Notes: generated by a model not told the origin, from the letters alone. Positions 8,784 through 17,517 are shown, counted from the first letter of the stretch. The stretch is DNA of 64,000 nucleotides from Actinomadura rayongensis (GCF_009831215.1 NZ_WUTW01000002.1:1335002-1399001), one strand, 5' to 3'. Made by a program: numbers and translations.

Positions 8784-9377
8784 TCAGGATTGTCGCGTGA
8801 CGGGGGTGTTCGCACAGGTCAGGAGCCAGTTCCCGAGGAGCCGGTGACCGTGGGCCGACAGGACGGACTCGGGGTGGAACTGGACGCCCTCGATCGGGCG
8901 GGTCCGGTGGCGGACGCCCATGACCACGCCGTCGTCCGTCCGGGCCGTGATCGTCAGGGGGTCGGCGACCGTTTCGGGGGCTACCGCGAGCGAGTGGTAG
9001 CGCATGGCCGCGAAGCCGTCCGGAAGGTCGTGGAACACGCCGTCGCCGTCGTGGCGGACGGCGCTCGTGTAGCCGTGGACGACCTCCGGCGCGCGTCCGA
9101 CCGTCGCGCCGAACGCGTGCGCGACGACCTGGTGGCCGAGGCAGACGCCGAGCAGCGGCCGGCCCGTCCGGACGGCGTCGTGGACCAGGTCGCGGCACAC
9201 GCCCGCGGCGGCGGGATGGCCGGGGCCGGGGCTGAGCAGGACGCCGTCCGCCCCGGCGGCGTCGGTCACGGCGGCCTCGGTGCGGCTGCGGACGTCGCAC
9301 GTCGCGCCCAGCTCCCGCAGGTACTGGACGATCGTGAAGACGAAGCTGTCGTGGTTGTCCACGACGAGGACGCGCAT
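8784..9377 (-). CDS. pabA: Glutamine amidotransferase of anthranilate/aminodeoxychorismate synthase
   Basis: Class I glutamine amidotransferase of 197 aa that supplies ammonia to a chorismate-using partner (folate or tryptophan synthesis). Conserved elements: N-terminal VVDNHDSFVFTIVQYL, oxyanion motif SPGPGHP, nucleophile Cys79 in GVCLGHQ, and the His168/Glu170 pair in VQFHPES. No synthase component I lies nearby, so PabA and TrpG cannot be separated from sequence alone. The position beside pknB matches the gene called trpG/pabA in other actinobacteria. Confidence 0.92.
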   Translation of the reverse strand: MRVLVVDNHDSFVFTIVQYLRELGATCDVRSRTEAAVTDAAGADGVLLSPGPGHPAAAGVCRDLVHDAVRTGRPLLGVCLGHQVVAHAFGATVGRAPEVVHGYTSAVRHDGDGVFHDLPDGFAAMRYHSLAVAPETVADPLTITARTDDGVVMGVRHRTRPIEGVQFHPESVLSAHGHRLLGNWLLTCANTPVTRQS

Positions 9378-9411
9378 CCGGACATTCTGCCCGGAAACCG
9401 TCCGGAATCGG

Positions 9412-9594
9412 TCAGCGGTGCGGGGTCGGGGACGGCGTCCCGTCCATCACGCCGTGGTCGAACTGGGTCTTGGGCTCCAGCCACGGGAACACGACGTACC
9501 AGAGCACCAGGCCCGCGACGAGGACGGCCGCCGCCACGATCAGGAGCTTGACGCGCGGGTCGTCCGGCAGCCGCCGCCAGATCCACAGGTACAC
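9412..9594 (-). CDS. Small conserved membrane protein
   Basis: Protein of 60 aa starting at a GTG with GGAGG five bases upstream. The N-terminus is basic (WRRLPDDPRVK), followed by one membrane helix (about residues 17-37) ending VVFPWLEPK, and a short polar tail. It lies 11 bases after the sortase stop, so it is probably co-transcribed with it. A short membrane protein at this place between sortase and pabA is common in actinobacteria. Function unknown. Confidence 0.8.
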   Translation of the reverse strand: MYLWIWRRLPDDPRVKLLIVAAAVLVAGLVLWYVVFPWLEPKTQFDHGVMDGTPSPTPHR

Positions 9595-9605
9595 GGGGGC
9601 CTCCT

Positions 9606-10232
9606 TCAGTGTGCGGCGGCGCGCGGGACGGTCGCGGTGAGCCGGCCGAAGACGATCAGTCGGCGCGCGGCGGAGTACTTCGGATGGCAGGTCGTGAGCG
9701 TGATCAGCCGGTCGGTGGGGCGGCGGCCGGGATGGAACGGGACGGGCGCGGTCACGTCCACCTCGGTCGGCTTGACGATCTTGAGCCCGGTGACGGTGTA
9801 GGTGTACTGGCCGTCCCGGGTGTCCACGAGGATCCTGTCGCCGGGCCGCAGCTCGGCGGCGCGGTTGAACGGCGCCGAGTAGGTCGTGCGGTGGCCGGAG
9901 ACGACGAAGTTGCCGACCTCTCCGGGCAGGGCCGTCCCGGGGTAGTGGCCCGGGCCCTTGCGGAGGTCGGCGCGGCTGACGCCCTCGATCACGACATAGT
10001 GGTACTTCTTGCCGAACCGGGGGATCCGCAGGAGCGCGACGCCCGTCCCGAGGCGCACCTTCTCGGTCGTGACCTTGGTGTTCGTCCAGGACTTCCGCAT
10101 CGCGGTGTCGAGCTTGTGCTGCTCCCCGGCGGTGTAGGCGCCGGTGCCCCACAGCTCGTACGCGAAGAACAACAGCAGGACGAGCCCGGCGGTGACGCAC
10201 AGCTCGCCCATCCCCCGGATGACCACCCGCAC
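9606..10232 (-). CDS. srtE: Class E sortase
   Basis: Cell-surface transpeptidase of 208 aa that attaches proteins carrying a sorting signal (LAXTG type in class E) to peptidoglycan. One N-terminal membrane anchor (about residues 11-28) precedes the sortase barrel, with RIPRFGKKYHYVV, catalytic His114 in SGHRTTY, Cys182 in LTTCHPKYSA, and Arg190/Arg191 before LIVFGRL. No substrate gene is visible nearby. In Streptomyces class E sortases help aerial growth through chaplins. Identification is firm; the symbol is by class. Confidence 0.92.
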   Translation of the reverse strand: MRVVIRGMGELCVTAGLVLLLFFAYELWGTGAYTAGEQHKLDTAMRKSWTNTKVTTEKVRLGTGVALLRIPRFGKKYHYVVIEGVSRADLRKGPGHYPGTALPGEVGNFVVSGHRTTYSAPFNRAAELRPGDRILVDTRDGQYTYTVTGLKIVKPTEVDVTAPVPFHPGRRPTDRLITLTTCHPKYSAARRLIVFGRLTATVPRAAAH

Positions 10233-10401
10233 CGCTGTTCGTCCTCCCCTGGCTGCGTACCGGGGATCAGCGTATTGCGCGGACGGGGTGGTGCTTACCC
10301 GCTCCGAACGCCGTACGCTGCCTACCAGCGACTACGCTTACCGACACCAATCACCGTCGCGGACCGGCGTTCCGGGCCGCCCCGAGGAGACCGATCTCGC
10401 C

Positions 10402-10659
10402 GTGGCCAAGTCGAAAGTGCGCAAGAAGGCCGTCTACACGCCGCCGCAGAAGTCCAAGGCCCCCGAGGTCAGCCCACGCTGGCTGGCGCCGCTGATGGTC
10501 ACGTTGTGGCTGGTCGGGCTGCTGTGGATCGCGGTGTTCTACGTGACGGCCAGCACCGGCACCGACGTGCCGGTCATGTCCGGCCTGCACAACTGGAACC
10601 TGGGCATCGGCTTCGCGTTGATCATCCTGGGGCTGGTGGCGGCGACGCGCTGGCGTTGA
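10402..10659 (+). CDS. crgA: CrgA, septation inhibitor/divisome membrane protein
   Basis: Small membrane protein of 85 aa that interacts with FtsZ and PBPs and coordinates septation in sporulating actinomycetes. It has a basic N-terminus (VAKSKVRKKAVYTPP), a PRWLAPLMVTLWLVGLLWI first helix, the conserved NWNLGIGFALIILGLV second helix, and a TRWR end. The GTG start follows GAGGAGA by 11 bases. It is transcribed away from the sortase across a 169-base gap that holds both promoters. Confidence 0.93.
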   Translation: MAKSKVRKKAVYTPPQKSKAPEVSPRWLAPLMVTLWLVGLLWIAVFYVTASTGTDVPVMSGLHNWNLGIGFALIILGLVAATRWR

Positions 10660-10696
10660 GCCTTACCCCGTTTCGGACCGGACGAATCCACCGAAG

Positions 10697-10735
10697 TTAT
10701 CCACAGGCTGGGGATCGTCCGCCGGGTTTTCCACA
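10697..10735. promoter_or_regulatory. Two DnaA-box-like sites
   Basis: TTATCCACA at 10697-10705 matches the DnaA-box consensus exactly. TTTTCCACA at 10727-10735 differs from it by one base. They lie 30 bp apart in the same orientation between crgA and the rhomboid terminator. Confidence 0.55.
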
Positions 10736-10737
10736 GA

Positions 10738-10775
10738 ACGGACGCCGCCTACCCTTGCGGGCGGGCGGCGTCCGT
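10738..10775. terminator. Shared terminator of crgA and rhomboid gene
   Basis: A 12-bp perfect stem (ACGGACGCCGCC/GGCGGCGTCCGT) lies between the convergent ends of crgA and the rhomboid gene. Confidence 0.75.
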
Positions 10776-10782
10776 CCGTGAC

Positions 10783-11676
10783 CTACAGGACCGACCCCGG
10801 GATCGAGGCGGTCTTCACCACCACCGCGAGCAGCAGCGCGAGCGCCACGACCGCCGGAGCGGCCACGTTCACCGCGCGCTGCAGCCGCGCCGGCGTGTAC
10901 GCGTACGCGGCGGCGAGCAGCCCCCCGACCGCCAGCCCGCCGATGTGGCCCTGCCACGAGATGTTCGTCCCCGGCGCGAACGTGATCACCAGGTTGAGCA
11001 CCAGCACCAGCACGATCGGCTGCACCGGGATGCCCAGCTTGAGACCCAGCACGAAGAACGCGGCGAACAGCCCGAAGATCGCGCCGGACGCCCCCACCGC
11101 CGCCCCGCCCGGATCCAGGACGTACAGCAGCACCGAACCGCCCACGCCCGACAGCAGGTACAGCGCGAGGAACCGGACGCGGCCGAGCATCCGCTCCAGC
11201 GGCGGCCCGACGACCCACAGCGCCCACATGTTGAACAGGATGTGGGTGATCGCGAGCGCGTCGCCGTTGGGCCGCTCGTGCAGGAACATCGACGTCACGA
11301 GCCGGTACCACTGGCCCTCGGCGACGCCGCCGACCGAACCGTCCGGCAGGACGGCGACGCCCGTCATCAGCAGCTCGTAGACGAACCGCGCCGACGCGAT
11401 CTCGCCGAGGAAGGCGACGACGCACAGGCCGATCAGCGCGAACGTCACGGTCGGCCGCCAGTCGCCCCCGCCGCGCGGCGCGCCGGACGGGCGCCGGACG
11501 CCCTTCGCCCCCTCGCTCACGCACTCGACGCACTGGTGGCCGACGGCCGCCTCGCGCATGCAGTCCGGGCAGATGGTGCGGTCGCAGCGGGTGCAGCGGA
11601 CGTACGCCTCCCGTCCCGGATGGCGGTAGCACGACGGCACCGACGTCTCCGGAACGTGCGGGGAATCTGAGGTCAT
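10783..11676 (-). CDS. Rhomboid intramembrane serine protease with N-terminal zinc-binding domain
   Basis: Protein of 297 aa. Residues 16-52 form a B-box-like zinc module rich in Cys/His: CYRHP, CTRC, CPDC and CVEC. After a Gly/Pro linker come about six membrane helices. The catalytic dyad is Ser198 in GASGAIFG and His244 in GHIGGLAVG, and an HILFNMWALWVVG helix carries the conserved His and Asn. It cleaves membrane-spanning substrates in the bilayer; the substrate is unknown. It is oriented head to tail with the cyclophilin gene, 41 bases downstream. Confidence 0.92.
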   Translation of the reverse strand: MTSDSPHVPETSVPSCYRHPGREAYVRCTRCDRTICPDCMREAAVGHQCVECVSEGAKGVRRPSGAPRGGGDWRPTVTFALIGLCVVAFLGEIASARFVYELLMTGVAVLPDGSVGGVAEGQWYRLVTSMFLHERPNGDALAITHILFNMWALWVVGPPLERMLGRVRFLALYLLSGVGGSVLLYVLDPGGAAVGASGAIFGLFAAFFVLGLKLGIPVQPIVLVLVLNLVITFAPGTNISWQGHIGGLAVGGLLAAAYAYTPARLQRAVNVAAPAVVALALLLAVVVKTASIPGSVL

Positions 11677-11717
11677 GGGGCGGCTCTCTCGGGGCCGGGG
11701 TCGGGTCTCACCCTGTA

Positions 11718-12248
11718 TTACGACTGACGGCGCTCGATCGTCACCGATTCGATGGCCACGTCCTGCACCGGACGGTCGTTGCGGCCCGTCGGGGCGTTGG
11801 AGATCGCGTCCACGATGTTGGTGCCCTCGACGACCTTGCCGAAGATCGTGTGCCGGTTGGTGAGGTGGGCGGTGTTCTGGACGTTGGTCGTGATGAAGAA
11901 CTGCGACCCGTTGGTGCCCGGCCCGGCGTTGGCCATGGCGAGCAGGTAAGGACGGTCGAACTTCAGGGACGGGTGGAACTCGTCTTTGAACTGGTAGCCG
12001 GGGCCGCCGGTGCCGGTGCCGAGCGGGTCGCCGCCCTGGATCATGAAGTTCGGGATGACGCGGTGGAAGATCGTCCCGTTGTAGAGCGGGTCCTCGGTCT
12101 TCTGGCCGGTGGCGGGGTGCGTCCAGGGCCGGCCGCCCTCGGCGAGCCCGACGAAGTTCGCCACCGTCTCCGGCGCCTGCTCCGGGTAGAGCTGGACGAC
12201 GATCTTTCCGGCGGTCGTGTTCAGCGTCGCAAAGATTTCCTCAGCCAC
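11718..12248 (-). CDS. ppiA: Cyclophilin-type peptidyl-prolyl isomerase
   Basis: Protein of 176 aa, a single cyclophilin domain catalysing proline cis-trans isomerisation. Core motifs are FHRVIPNFMIQGGDPLGTG, AMANAGPGTNGSQFFIT and HTIFGKVVEG. The GTG at 12248 gives VAEEIFATLNTTAG, the usual cytoplasmic start, with GAGGAGG 8 bases upstream. Longer frames would add a Pro-rich stretch without support. No signal peptide. ppiA beside this block is also the mycobacterial arrangement. Confidence 0.93.
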   Translation of the reverse strand: MAEEIFATLNTTAGKIVVQLYPEQAPETVANFVGLAEGGRPWTHPATGQKTEDPLYNGTIFHRVIPNFMIQGGDPLGTGTGGPGYQFKDEFHPSLKFDRPYLLAMANAGPGTNGSQFFITTNVQNTAHLTNRHTIFGKVVEGTNIVDAISNAPTGRNDRPVQDVAIESVTIERRQS

Positions 12249-12391
12249 GTGGGCTGCCTCCTCGTCGTTGGTGTGCGGGAACGCGATGGGCCCATGATCA
12301 CCCCACGTCATCACAAGATCACCCGAATGGGGTTTACCCCTCGCCCGCGGGGAAGGCTGCAGGACAGGACCTCGCAAACAGGGAGGTTAGC

Positions 12392-12874
12392 GTGTCCCTC
12401 AGATTGAGTAACCGTCGTGGCCGCAAACAGGACGTCCGTGCAGCCCTCGATCGCGCCCAGGGCGCGGTCGCGCAGGGGGTGGACGTCGCGCAGCGCGGCG
12501 CGTCGGCCGCGGCCGAGCGGATCGGCCCGGCCGCACGGCAGACGCGGGAGGTCACGGCCGACCGGCTGCTGGCCGCCCGCGCGTGGAGCGCTCCCCGCCT
12601 GGAGAGCGCCTCGAAGTACGTCGACAGCGACCTCGGCCCGAAGGTCAGCGCGGTGCTGGCCGACGCGGCCAAGCGCGTCGAGCCCGCCGATCCGAAGCGC
12701 GGGCGCGTCCGCCGGGTGATGTTCACCGGTCTCGCGGTCGCGGCCTTCGCCGGGGTCGTCGGCATGATCCGGACGCGGCGGGCGCAGACGGCGTCGTTCG
12801 ACGAGTCCACGACCGAGCCGGAGCCCGTCACCGGGTCGCCGAACAGCGCGGACGGCGCCCGAGCGTCGTCGTGA
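12392..12874 (+). CDS. Conserved actinobacterial protein, one membrane helix
   Basis: Protein of 160 aa with GGGAGG 5 bases before a GTG start. The first ~100 residues are Ala/Arg-rich helical sequence with heptad-like spacing (RAALDRAQGAVAQGVDVAQRG). A membrane helix follows (about 110-125, MFTGLAVAAFAGVVGMI) and then an acidic tail. It is divergent from ppiA. Small proteins of this type recur beside ppiA in Thermomonosporaceae and relatives. Function unknown. Confidence 0.75.
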   Translation: MSLRLSNRRGRKQDVRAALDRAQGAVAQGVDVAQRGASAAAERIGPAARQTREVTADRLLAARAWSAPRLESASKYVDSDLGPKVSAVLADAAKRVEPADPKRGRVRRVMFTGLAVAAFAGVVGMIRTRRAQTASFDESTTEPEPVTGSPNSADGARASS

Positions 12875-12884
12875 GCATGGGCGG

Positions 12885-12910
12885 GAGCCCGGCCGCCGGG
12901 GGCCGGGCTC
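12885..12910 (+). terminator. Terminator
   Basis: GAGCCCGGCC/GGCCGGGCTC perfect 10-bp stem followed by TT, 10 bases after the preceding stop. Confidence 0.75.
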
Positions 12911-12962
12911 TTGACCGTCCGGGCGGATTCCCGCGCTTTCTACCAACCGGTACCGTGAACGC

Positions 12963-13805
12963 ATGTCAGCGAATCGCGGCCGGGCGGAACCCCTCGGCGC
13001 CGGGCTCGCCGCCCGGCTGCGGCGCCGAGCCCGGCAGGGCCTGCACACCGCCGTCCACCAGGGCTGGGAGTGGATCCAGCGGCACGGCGAGATCACCCCG
13101 CACACCCCCGGTCGGCGCCGGTTCGCCTATCTCGGCGAGGGCGCGGCGATCGGGTTCCCGGTCGGGACGATCTACGGCGAGCCGTGGATCTCGATCGGCG
13201 ACCACACGCTGGTCGGCACGCATGTGACGATCTCGGCCGGCTTCGTGCCCGGCCTGGACCTCGGCCCCGACGTGATCGTCCGGATCGGGCAGAGCTGCTC
13301 GCTCGGCCGCGGCACGCACATCGTCGGGCACCAGTCCATCGAGATCGGCAACGACGTCTTCACGGGCCCGAACGTCTACATCACCGACCAGAACCACACC
13401 TACGGCGATCTATCCATGCCGATAGGCCGCCAATGGCCGGAGAACAACCCGGTCGTGATCGGCGACGGCTGCTGGATCGGCACCGGCGCGATCATCCTCC
13501 CCGGCACGCGCCTCGGCCGTAACGTGGCGGTGGCGGGCGGCGCGGTGGTGCGCGGCGAGTTCCCCGACCACGCGGTCGTCGGCGGCGTCCCCGCCAAGAT
13601 CCTGCGCAGCCACGACCCCGAAACGGGCTGGCAACCCCCACTGCGTCCCACGACCGCCCCTTTGGCCCCGGTCGAGGACCTGCCGCTGCTGGCGATGGAC
13701 GGCATGGCGGGCCTCCAGATCCTCTCCGACCGCCTCCGGGAGGAGGACCGCGCCCGCATGGCCGCCGACGTCACTCCCGGCGACCTCCACGAAGAGGCCG
13801 GCTGA
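12963..13805 (+). CDS. Hexapeptide-repeat acyltransferase
   Basis: Protein of 280 aa with a left-handed beta-helix (LbH) fold over about residues 60-215. Hexad repeats run from FAYLGEGAAIGF to ENNPVVIGDGCWIGTGAIIL, and the closing motif GGVPAKILR is typical of sugar or antibiotic O-acetyltransferases. ITDQNHTYGD carries the likely catalytic histidine. The basic N-terminus (RLRRRARQGL) suggests peripheral membrane or nucleic-acid contact but no helix spans the membrane. A C-terminal extension (about 225-280) is less conserved. Substrate unknown; no polysaccharide genes flank it. Confidence 0.85.
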   Translation: MSANRGRAEPLGAGLAARLRRRARQGLHTAVHQGWEWIQRHGEITPHTPGRRRFAYLGEGAAIGFPVGTIYGEPWISIGDHTLVGTHVTISAGFVPGLDLGPDVIVRIGQSCSLGRGTHIVGHQSIEIGNDVFTGPNVYITDQNHTYGDLSMPIGRQWPENNPVVIGDGCWIGTGAIILPGTRLGRNVAVAGGAVVRGEFPDHAVVGGVPAKILRSHDPETGWQPPLRPTTAPLAPVEDLPLLAMDGMAGLQILSDRLREEDRARMAADVTPGDLHEEAG

Positions 13806-13814
13806 CCCGCGCTT

Positions 13815-14456
13815 TCACGTGGCCGCGTCGATGTCGATCACGTCGTAGTCGGTGACGCGCATGAGGAGCTGGGACGCCTTCGTCCAGCGGAGCGCGGGGT
13901 CGCCGTAGTAAGCGGTGTACGCGCGGACCGGCACGGGATGCGGCAGGGCGGGGACGTGCAGGTTCCCGCGCACCCCGGCGAGCGCGAAGGCACGGGCGCG
14001 GATCACCACGAAGTGCCGACGCAGATGCGGGCAGACGCCCACCGAGAGACGAGCGCACGGCGGGCACACCGGCGGGTTGGACGTGAGGACGGGCTCGGGC
14101 CACGGCGCGAAGTCGTACTCGTCCTGGCTGAGCAGGAACAGCGTCCCGTCGGGACGGACGACTTTCGGTTCGCCGCACACCTGGCACAGCAGCTTGCGCA
14201 TCGAGCGGCGCTGCCGCAGGACGTGGATCCGCTTGAACTGCGGCCGACCCACGCCGGGGCTGGCGGACATCCGCGCCCACAGCACGGAGTCCTGGTCGCG
14301 GTCGACCGGCGACTCGTCGGCGTAGGCGATGCCGCGATTGCGGTGGACGACCGGTGAGGGAAGCGCCTGCTCCGAACTCCAGGCCGTGATGTAAGGGACG
14401 ACGGCCCCGCCGCCGAGGATGTTGACGGATGCCTGGTTCGTTGTCATATACGCCAT
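13815..14456 (-). CDS. Cys-rich zinc-ribbon-like protein paired with an XRE regulator
   Basis: Protein of 213 aa with start ATG 14456 (MAYMTTNQ) behind AGAGGAA. It has no recognised catalytic motif. Two likely metal sites are visible: LCQVCGEP near the middle and PPVCPPCARLSVGVCPHLRRH, giving two Cys pairs plus further Cys/His residues. The C-terminus forms a hydrophobic YYGDPALRWTKASQLLMRVTDYDVIDID segment of mixed character. It is transcribed divergently from the XRE-TPR regulator across ~200 bases. This pairing recurs in streptosporangial actinomycetes. Function unknown. Confidence 0.75.
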   Translation of the reverse strand: MAYMTTNQASVNILGGGAVVPYITAWSSEQALPSPVVHRNRGIAYADESPVDRDQDSVLWARMSASPGVGRPQFKRIHVLRQRRSMRKLLCQVCGEPKVVRPDGTLFLLSQDEYDFAPWPEPVLTSNPPVCPPCARLSVGVCPHLRRHFVVIRARAFALAGVRGNLHVPALPHPVPVRAYTAYYGDPALRWTKASQLLMRVTDYDVIDIDAAT

Positions 14457-14655
14457 GACCCGAAATTCCTCTCGATGGGTGATCGTGACGGCCACTCTCT
14501 CGACCGATCGCCGAACGCCCCCACCTGGCGTATCCGTAACTTGATCGCGCAGAAATTCCCGGTTCAACAGGGAGTTTCTGAATCCGCATCCGAATGGCTC
14601 GTCGGCCGGGTTACCGTACGAGCGACGTCACCCGCGGGACGGAGGAGAAACGATC

Positions 14656-16224
14656 ATGGCGGACGGACCGCGCAGCGTTCGACAGGAACAAATGGAGCGC
14701 TCCCGTGATCTGCGCTCCCAAGGCCGCACCTGGGCCGAAGTGGCCGCAGTCTTCCGCCGCGACTACCGCGTCAACGCCCGCCGGGCTTTGCGCCTGGCCC
14801 ACGGCTGGAGCCAGGCCGACGCAGCGGATGCGTGGAACACCCGCTGGCCGGACGACATCAAAACCTTCAAAGCGTTCTCCCTCTGGGAACAGTGGCCCGG
14901 CCCCACGGGTCACGCCCCGTCCCTTGACACGCTCGATCGTCTGGCGCAGCTTTATGAGTGTGCGGTCTCCGACCTGTTGGCGGACCTGCCGGACTACACC
15001 CCCGCCGCTCCCACGGCGAAGCGGTCGGCGAACGGGCTCACGTTGCCTGGACAGCTCGGCGATCTGCGGTTGATCTCGCCGGACGCGATCGGCGGCCTGC
15101 CTCACACCGTCGATCCCGAAGTCTTCAACGAACTAGCGCAGGCGGTGCTTATGTGGGCGGAAGGCCAGAACCTCGGCCTCGACCGGCGTGATGTCCTGAA
15201 GTACGTCAGCGCAACACTGGCCGTCGCCGCTGCGGCACCCACGCTCGACCTCACCGACACGGGCGAGCGCGACCGCGTGCTGGGCGCGCTGCGCAATCCC
15301 CGTCGGATCGACGAAACGACCGTGGCCCATCTGGAACGTTCGTTGGAGCACTACCAACTGCAGGCCGAGACGTTCGGTCCGACGGCGACTTTTCAGGTGG
15401 CCACCACGCAGCGGGAGATCGTCGGTGCATTCGTCAAGGAAGCCCCCGAAGAACTGCGTTCGCGGTTGCTCACGCTGTACGCGCGTCTCGCCGACATGAT
15501 CGGATGCCAGTTCTACGACCTCGGCGACTACCGCACCGCACAGCACTACTTTGAGGAAGCGCGTACAGCGGCGCACGATGCCAAGAACATGGAACTTGCG
15601 GCCTACGTCCTGTGCAACATGAGCCAGATGGCAACGCACCAGGGGAAGCCGCGCGTCGGGATGGACCACGCCGTCGCCGCCCAGGCATGGGCCGCCCAGA
15701 TCGACAGCCCGGCCATCCGAGGATACGCCTACGATGTCGCCGCATATGCCTACGCCACTGAACAAGACGCCAGGCGGACCCGCTACGCCCACGAACAGGA
15801 GTTCGCGGAAATCCAGGCCATGAAGGCGGCCCCCCAGGAGCTGGCCGCATGGTGGTACCGCTACGGCGAAGCGTTCTACTGGGGAATGCGAAGCCGGACG
15901 TCACTCATCGTCGGGGACACCCAGGACTCTGTGGATTCAGCCGACCGCTCCCTGCAGTTCGTCAACAAGGCCCATGTACGCGAACACGCGCTCACGGTGC
16001 TGGACCGGGCGCACGCGCTCATCAAGCAGGGCAACGCCCCAGAAGCCAGCAAGAGCGTGGAGATCGCCGCGACCCTGTCCGGCATCAACACGTCCACCTC
16101 CATCCGCAAAGGCATTAGCGGTGCACGCAAGGCGCTGAAGCCGTGGCAGCGCACCAGGGCCGTCCGCGACCTGGACGAGACCCTGGCCCACCACCGCCTC
16201 ACTCCTCGCCCCGGCATCGTCTGA
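14656..16224 (+). CDS. XRE-family regulator with TPR-like C-terminus
   Basis: Protein of 522 aa behind a GGAGGAGA ribosome site. Residues ~10-100 hold a helix-turn-helix of lambda-repressor type: [21 protein letters not shown], then a longer second half up to [17 protein letters not shown]. From ~190 onward the protein is helical, with tetratricopeptide-like repeats such as [20 protein letters not shown] and [20 protein letters not shown]. Such proteins act as regulators of neighbouring genes or as peptide/partner-sensing switches. Likely partners are the divergent Cys-rich gene and the broken phosphotransferase-like gene downstream. Confidence 0.85.
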   Translation: MADGPRSVRQEQMERSRDLRSQGRTWAEVAAVFRRDYRVNARRALRLAHGWSQADAADAWNTRWPDDIKTFKAFSLWEQWPGPTGHAPSLDTLDRLAQLYECAVSDLLADLPDYTPAAPTAKRSANGLTLPGQLGDLRLISPDAIGGLPHTVDPEVFNELAQAVLMWAEGQNLGLDRRDVLKYVSATLAVAAAAPTLDLTDTGERDRVLGALRNPRRIDETTVAHLERSLEHYQLQAETFGPTATFQVATTQREIVGAFVKEAPEELRSRLLTLYARLADMIGCQFYDLGDYRTAQHYFEEARTAAHDAKNMELAAYVLCNMSQMATHQGKPRVGMDHAVAAQAWAAQIDSPAIRGYAYDVAAYAYATEQDARRTRYAHEQEFAEIQAMKAAPQELAAWWYRYGEAFYWGMRSRTSLIVGDTQDSVDSADRSLQFVNKAHVREHALTVLDRAHALIKQGNAPEASKSVEIAATLSGINTSTSIRKGISGARKALKPWQRTRAVRDLDETLAHHRLTPRPGIV

Positions 16225-16229
16225 CCGCA

Positions 16230-16251
16230 GGCCCCGTACCTTCCGGGGGCC
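16230..16251. terminator. Weak hairpin between convergent genes
   Basis: GGCCCC/GGGGCC short stem between the XRE gene end and the opposing pseudogene end. Confidence 0.4.
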
Positions 16252-16257
16252 GTTCGC

Positions 16258-16864
16258 TCAGGCGAGTTCAGCGAGCAAGGTCGTCGCAGCGTCCGCCATC
16301 ACGTCGGTGAGGGGCAGTTTCCGTCCGGTGCGGTTGAAGGCCCGCGCAGTGTTGGCGCACAACAGGAGCCGTGTGAGCTTCCCGGTCCGCGTCGACAGCA
16401 CGGTGCTCCTGACTCACGCAGAGCCGGGACGTCTCGTATCTGGCGAGCGTCGTGCAGGCCGCCCGCAACTCCGACCACCAAGCCTCCGGAAGGCCGGGAT
16501 CCACCGCAATGGTCGCGGTTTCGGAAACGGCCGGGTCGGCTGAACGGGTCATCTCCTCCGCTCGCCACACCACGTCACGACCGCGGTCGTGCCAGGCGGC
16601 GGCTGCTTTCCACACCGGGCGCGGCACGCCGTCCAGTCCGAGCGCCGCCTCGAAACCGGTGATGGCCTGGGCGCTGACCTTCGCTGGCCGATGCCACGAC
16701 AGTCGCACCCACGTACCGGCGTCGGTCGGGAATCCGGCCGTGCCGTTGAGTGCGCTGTAGTGGCCGTCCTGGCGAGAGATGCGCAGACGGAGGCGCGCTT
16801 CGGCCTCGTCCAGGACGTCGTCGTGCGGCGTCTTCGACAGGTCGCCCAGGTTCACGGGCGCCAC
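16258..16864 (-). pseudogene. Phosphotransferase-like gene with out-of-frame internal deletion
   Basis: The GTG-started frame (VAPVNLGDLSKTPHDDVL) reads as a coherent N-terminal and middle domain through RLCVSQEH near 16403, then becomes low-complexity and Arg/His-rich. In another frame from about 16400 the sequence reads on as RAFNRTGRKLPLTDVMADA and ends LLAELA-stop at 16258. That is the expected C-terminus of this family (aminoglycoside-phosphotransferase-like proteins often found beside XRE regulators). The segment that should hold the HGD..N and D-x-E catalytic motifs is missing. The break therefore removed the active site and shifted the frame. The family link is from memory. Confidence 0.7.
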
Positions 16865-16876
16865 CGTAGCGCGAGG

Positions 16877-17464
16877 TCAGGGGGTGAGGAGGGTGATGAG
16901 CATGTCGACCCAGGTCTGGACGAAGGTCTCGTCGTCCAGGGTGGGGTCGGCGTTGAAGAGGTCGCGGGGCATGCGGGCGGAGTAGAGGGAGCCCAGGGCG
17001 ACTGCGGCGATGGCGTTGGCGCGGTCGGGGGGCAGGTTGCCGAGGTCGGCCAGGTGGGCGGCGAAGTCCTGTTGGGACGTGCCCAGGAGTTGGTTGACGG
17101 CGTCGCGGACCAGGTCGGGGCGGGAGCGGGCCTCGGCGGCGAGGATTTGTAGGAGTTCGCGTTCTTCGTCCAGTTCGGCCAGGGCGTAGCGGGCCGTCAG
17201 GGTGAGTTCGGTGCGCAGGTCGCCTACGCCCGTGAAAGTTGCACGGATGTCGCGCAGGGCTCTCAGGCGGGCTAGATGGCGGTCTATGCCTGCGCGGAGC
17301 AGGTCTTCTTTGCTGCGGAAGTGGTGGTAGAGGCCCCCGGCGCCGGGGGTGAGGCCGGCGGCGGCCTCGATCTTGGCGACGCTCGTCCCGCGGAAGCCGT
17401 GCGCGCCGAAGAGTTCCATCGCCGCGTCGATGATGCGGTCCCGGGTGGGGGTTGACGTCGTCAT
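16877..17464 (-). CDS. TetR-family repressor
   Basis: Protein of 195 aa. The N-terminal helix-turn-helix spans residues ~8-55 (RIIDAAMELFGAHGFRGTSVAKIEAA split around the recognition helix, then LYHHFRSKEDLL). The remainder is the helical ligand-binding and dimerisation domain, with a hydrophobic C-terminal helix. It is divergent from the UbiB-like kinase/P450 operon. A strong inverted repeat fills the short gap, so it most likely represses both its own gene and that operon. The ligand is unknown. Confidence 0.9.
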   Translation of the reverse strand: MTTSTPTRDRIIDAAMELFGAHGFRGTSVAKIEAAAGLTPGAGGLYHHFRSKEDLLRAGIDRHLARLRALRDIRATFTGVGDLRTELTLTARYALAELDEERELLQILAAEARSRPDLVRDAVNQLLGTSQQDFAAHLADLGNLPPDRANAIAAVALGSLYSARMPRDLFNADPTLDDETFVQTWVDMLITLLTP

Positions 17465-17471
17465 GGGCCTA

Positions 17472-17516
17472 AGTAAACACTGAGGCGAACTCAGTGTCTA
17501 CTGACGGGGAGTCAGT
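17472..17516. promoter_or_regulatory. TetR operator (two overlapping inverted repeats)
   Basis: A 13-bp arm inverted repeat, AGTAAACACTGAG-gcgaa-CTCAGTGTCTACT with one mismatch, lies at 17472-17502. It is followed by ACTGAC-ggggA-GTCAGT at 17500-17516. It sits between the divergent TetR and UbiB-like starts, 8 bases from the tetR start codon. Confidence 0.75.
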
Positions 17517-17517
17517 G

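Noticed and set aside
13813..13824. TTTCACGTG near the end of the acyltransferase gene
   Set aside because: Only half of the parS palindrome is present; the other arm reads GGCCGC.
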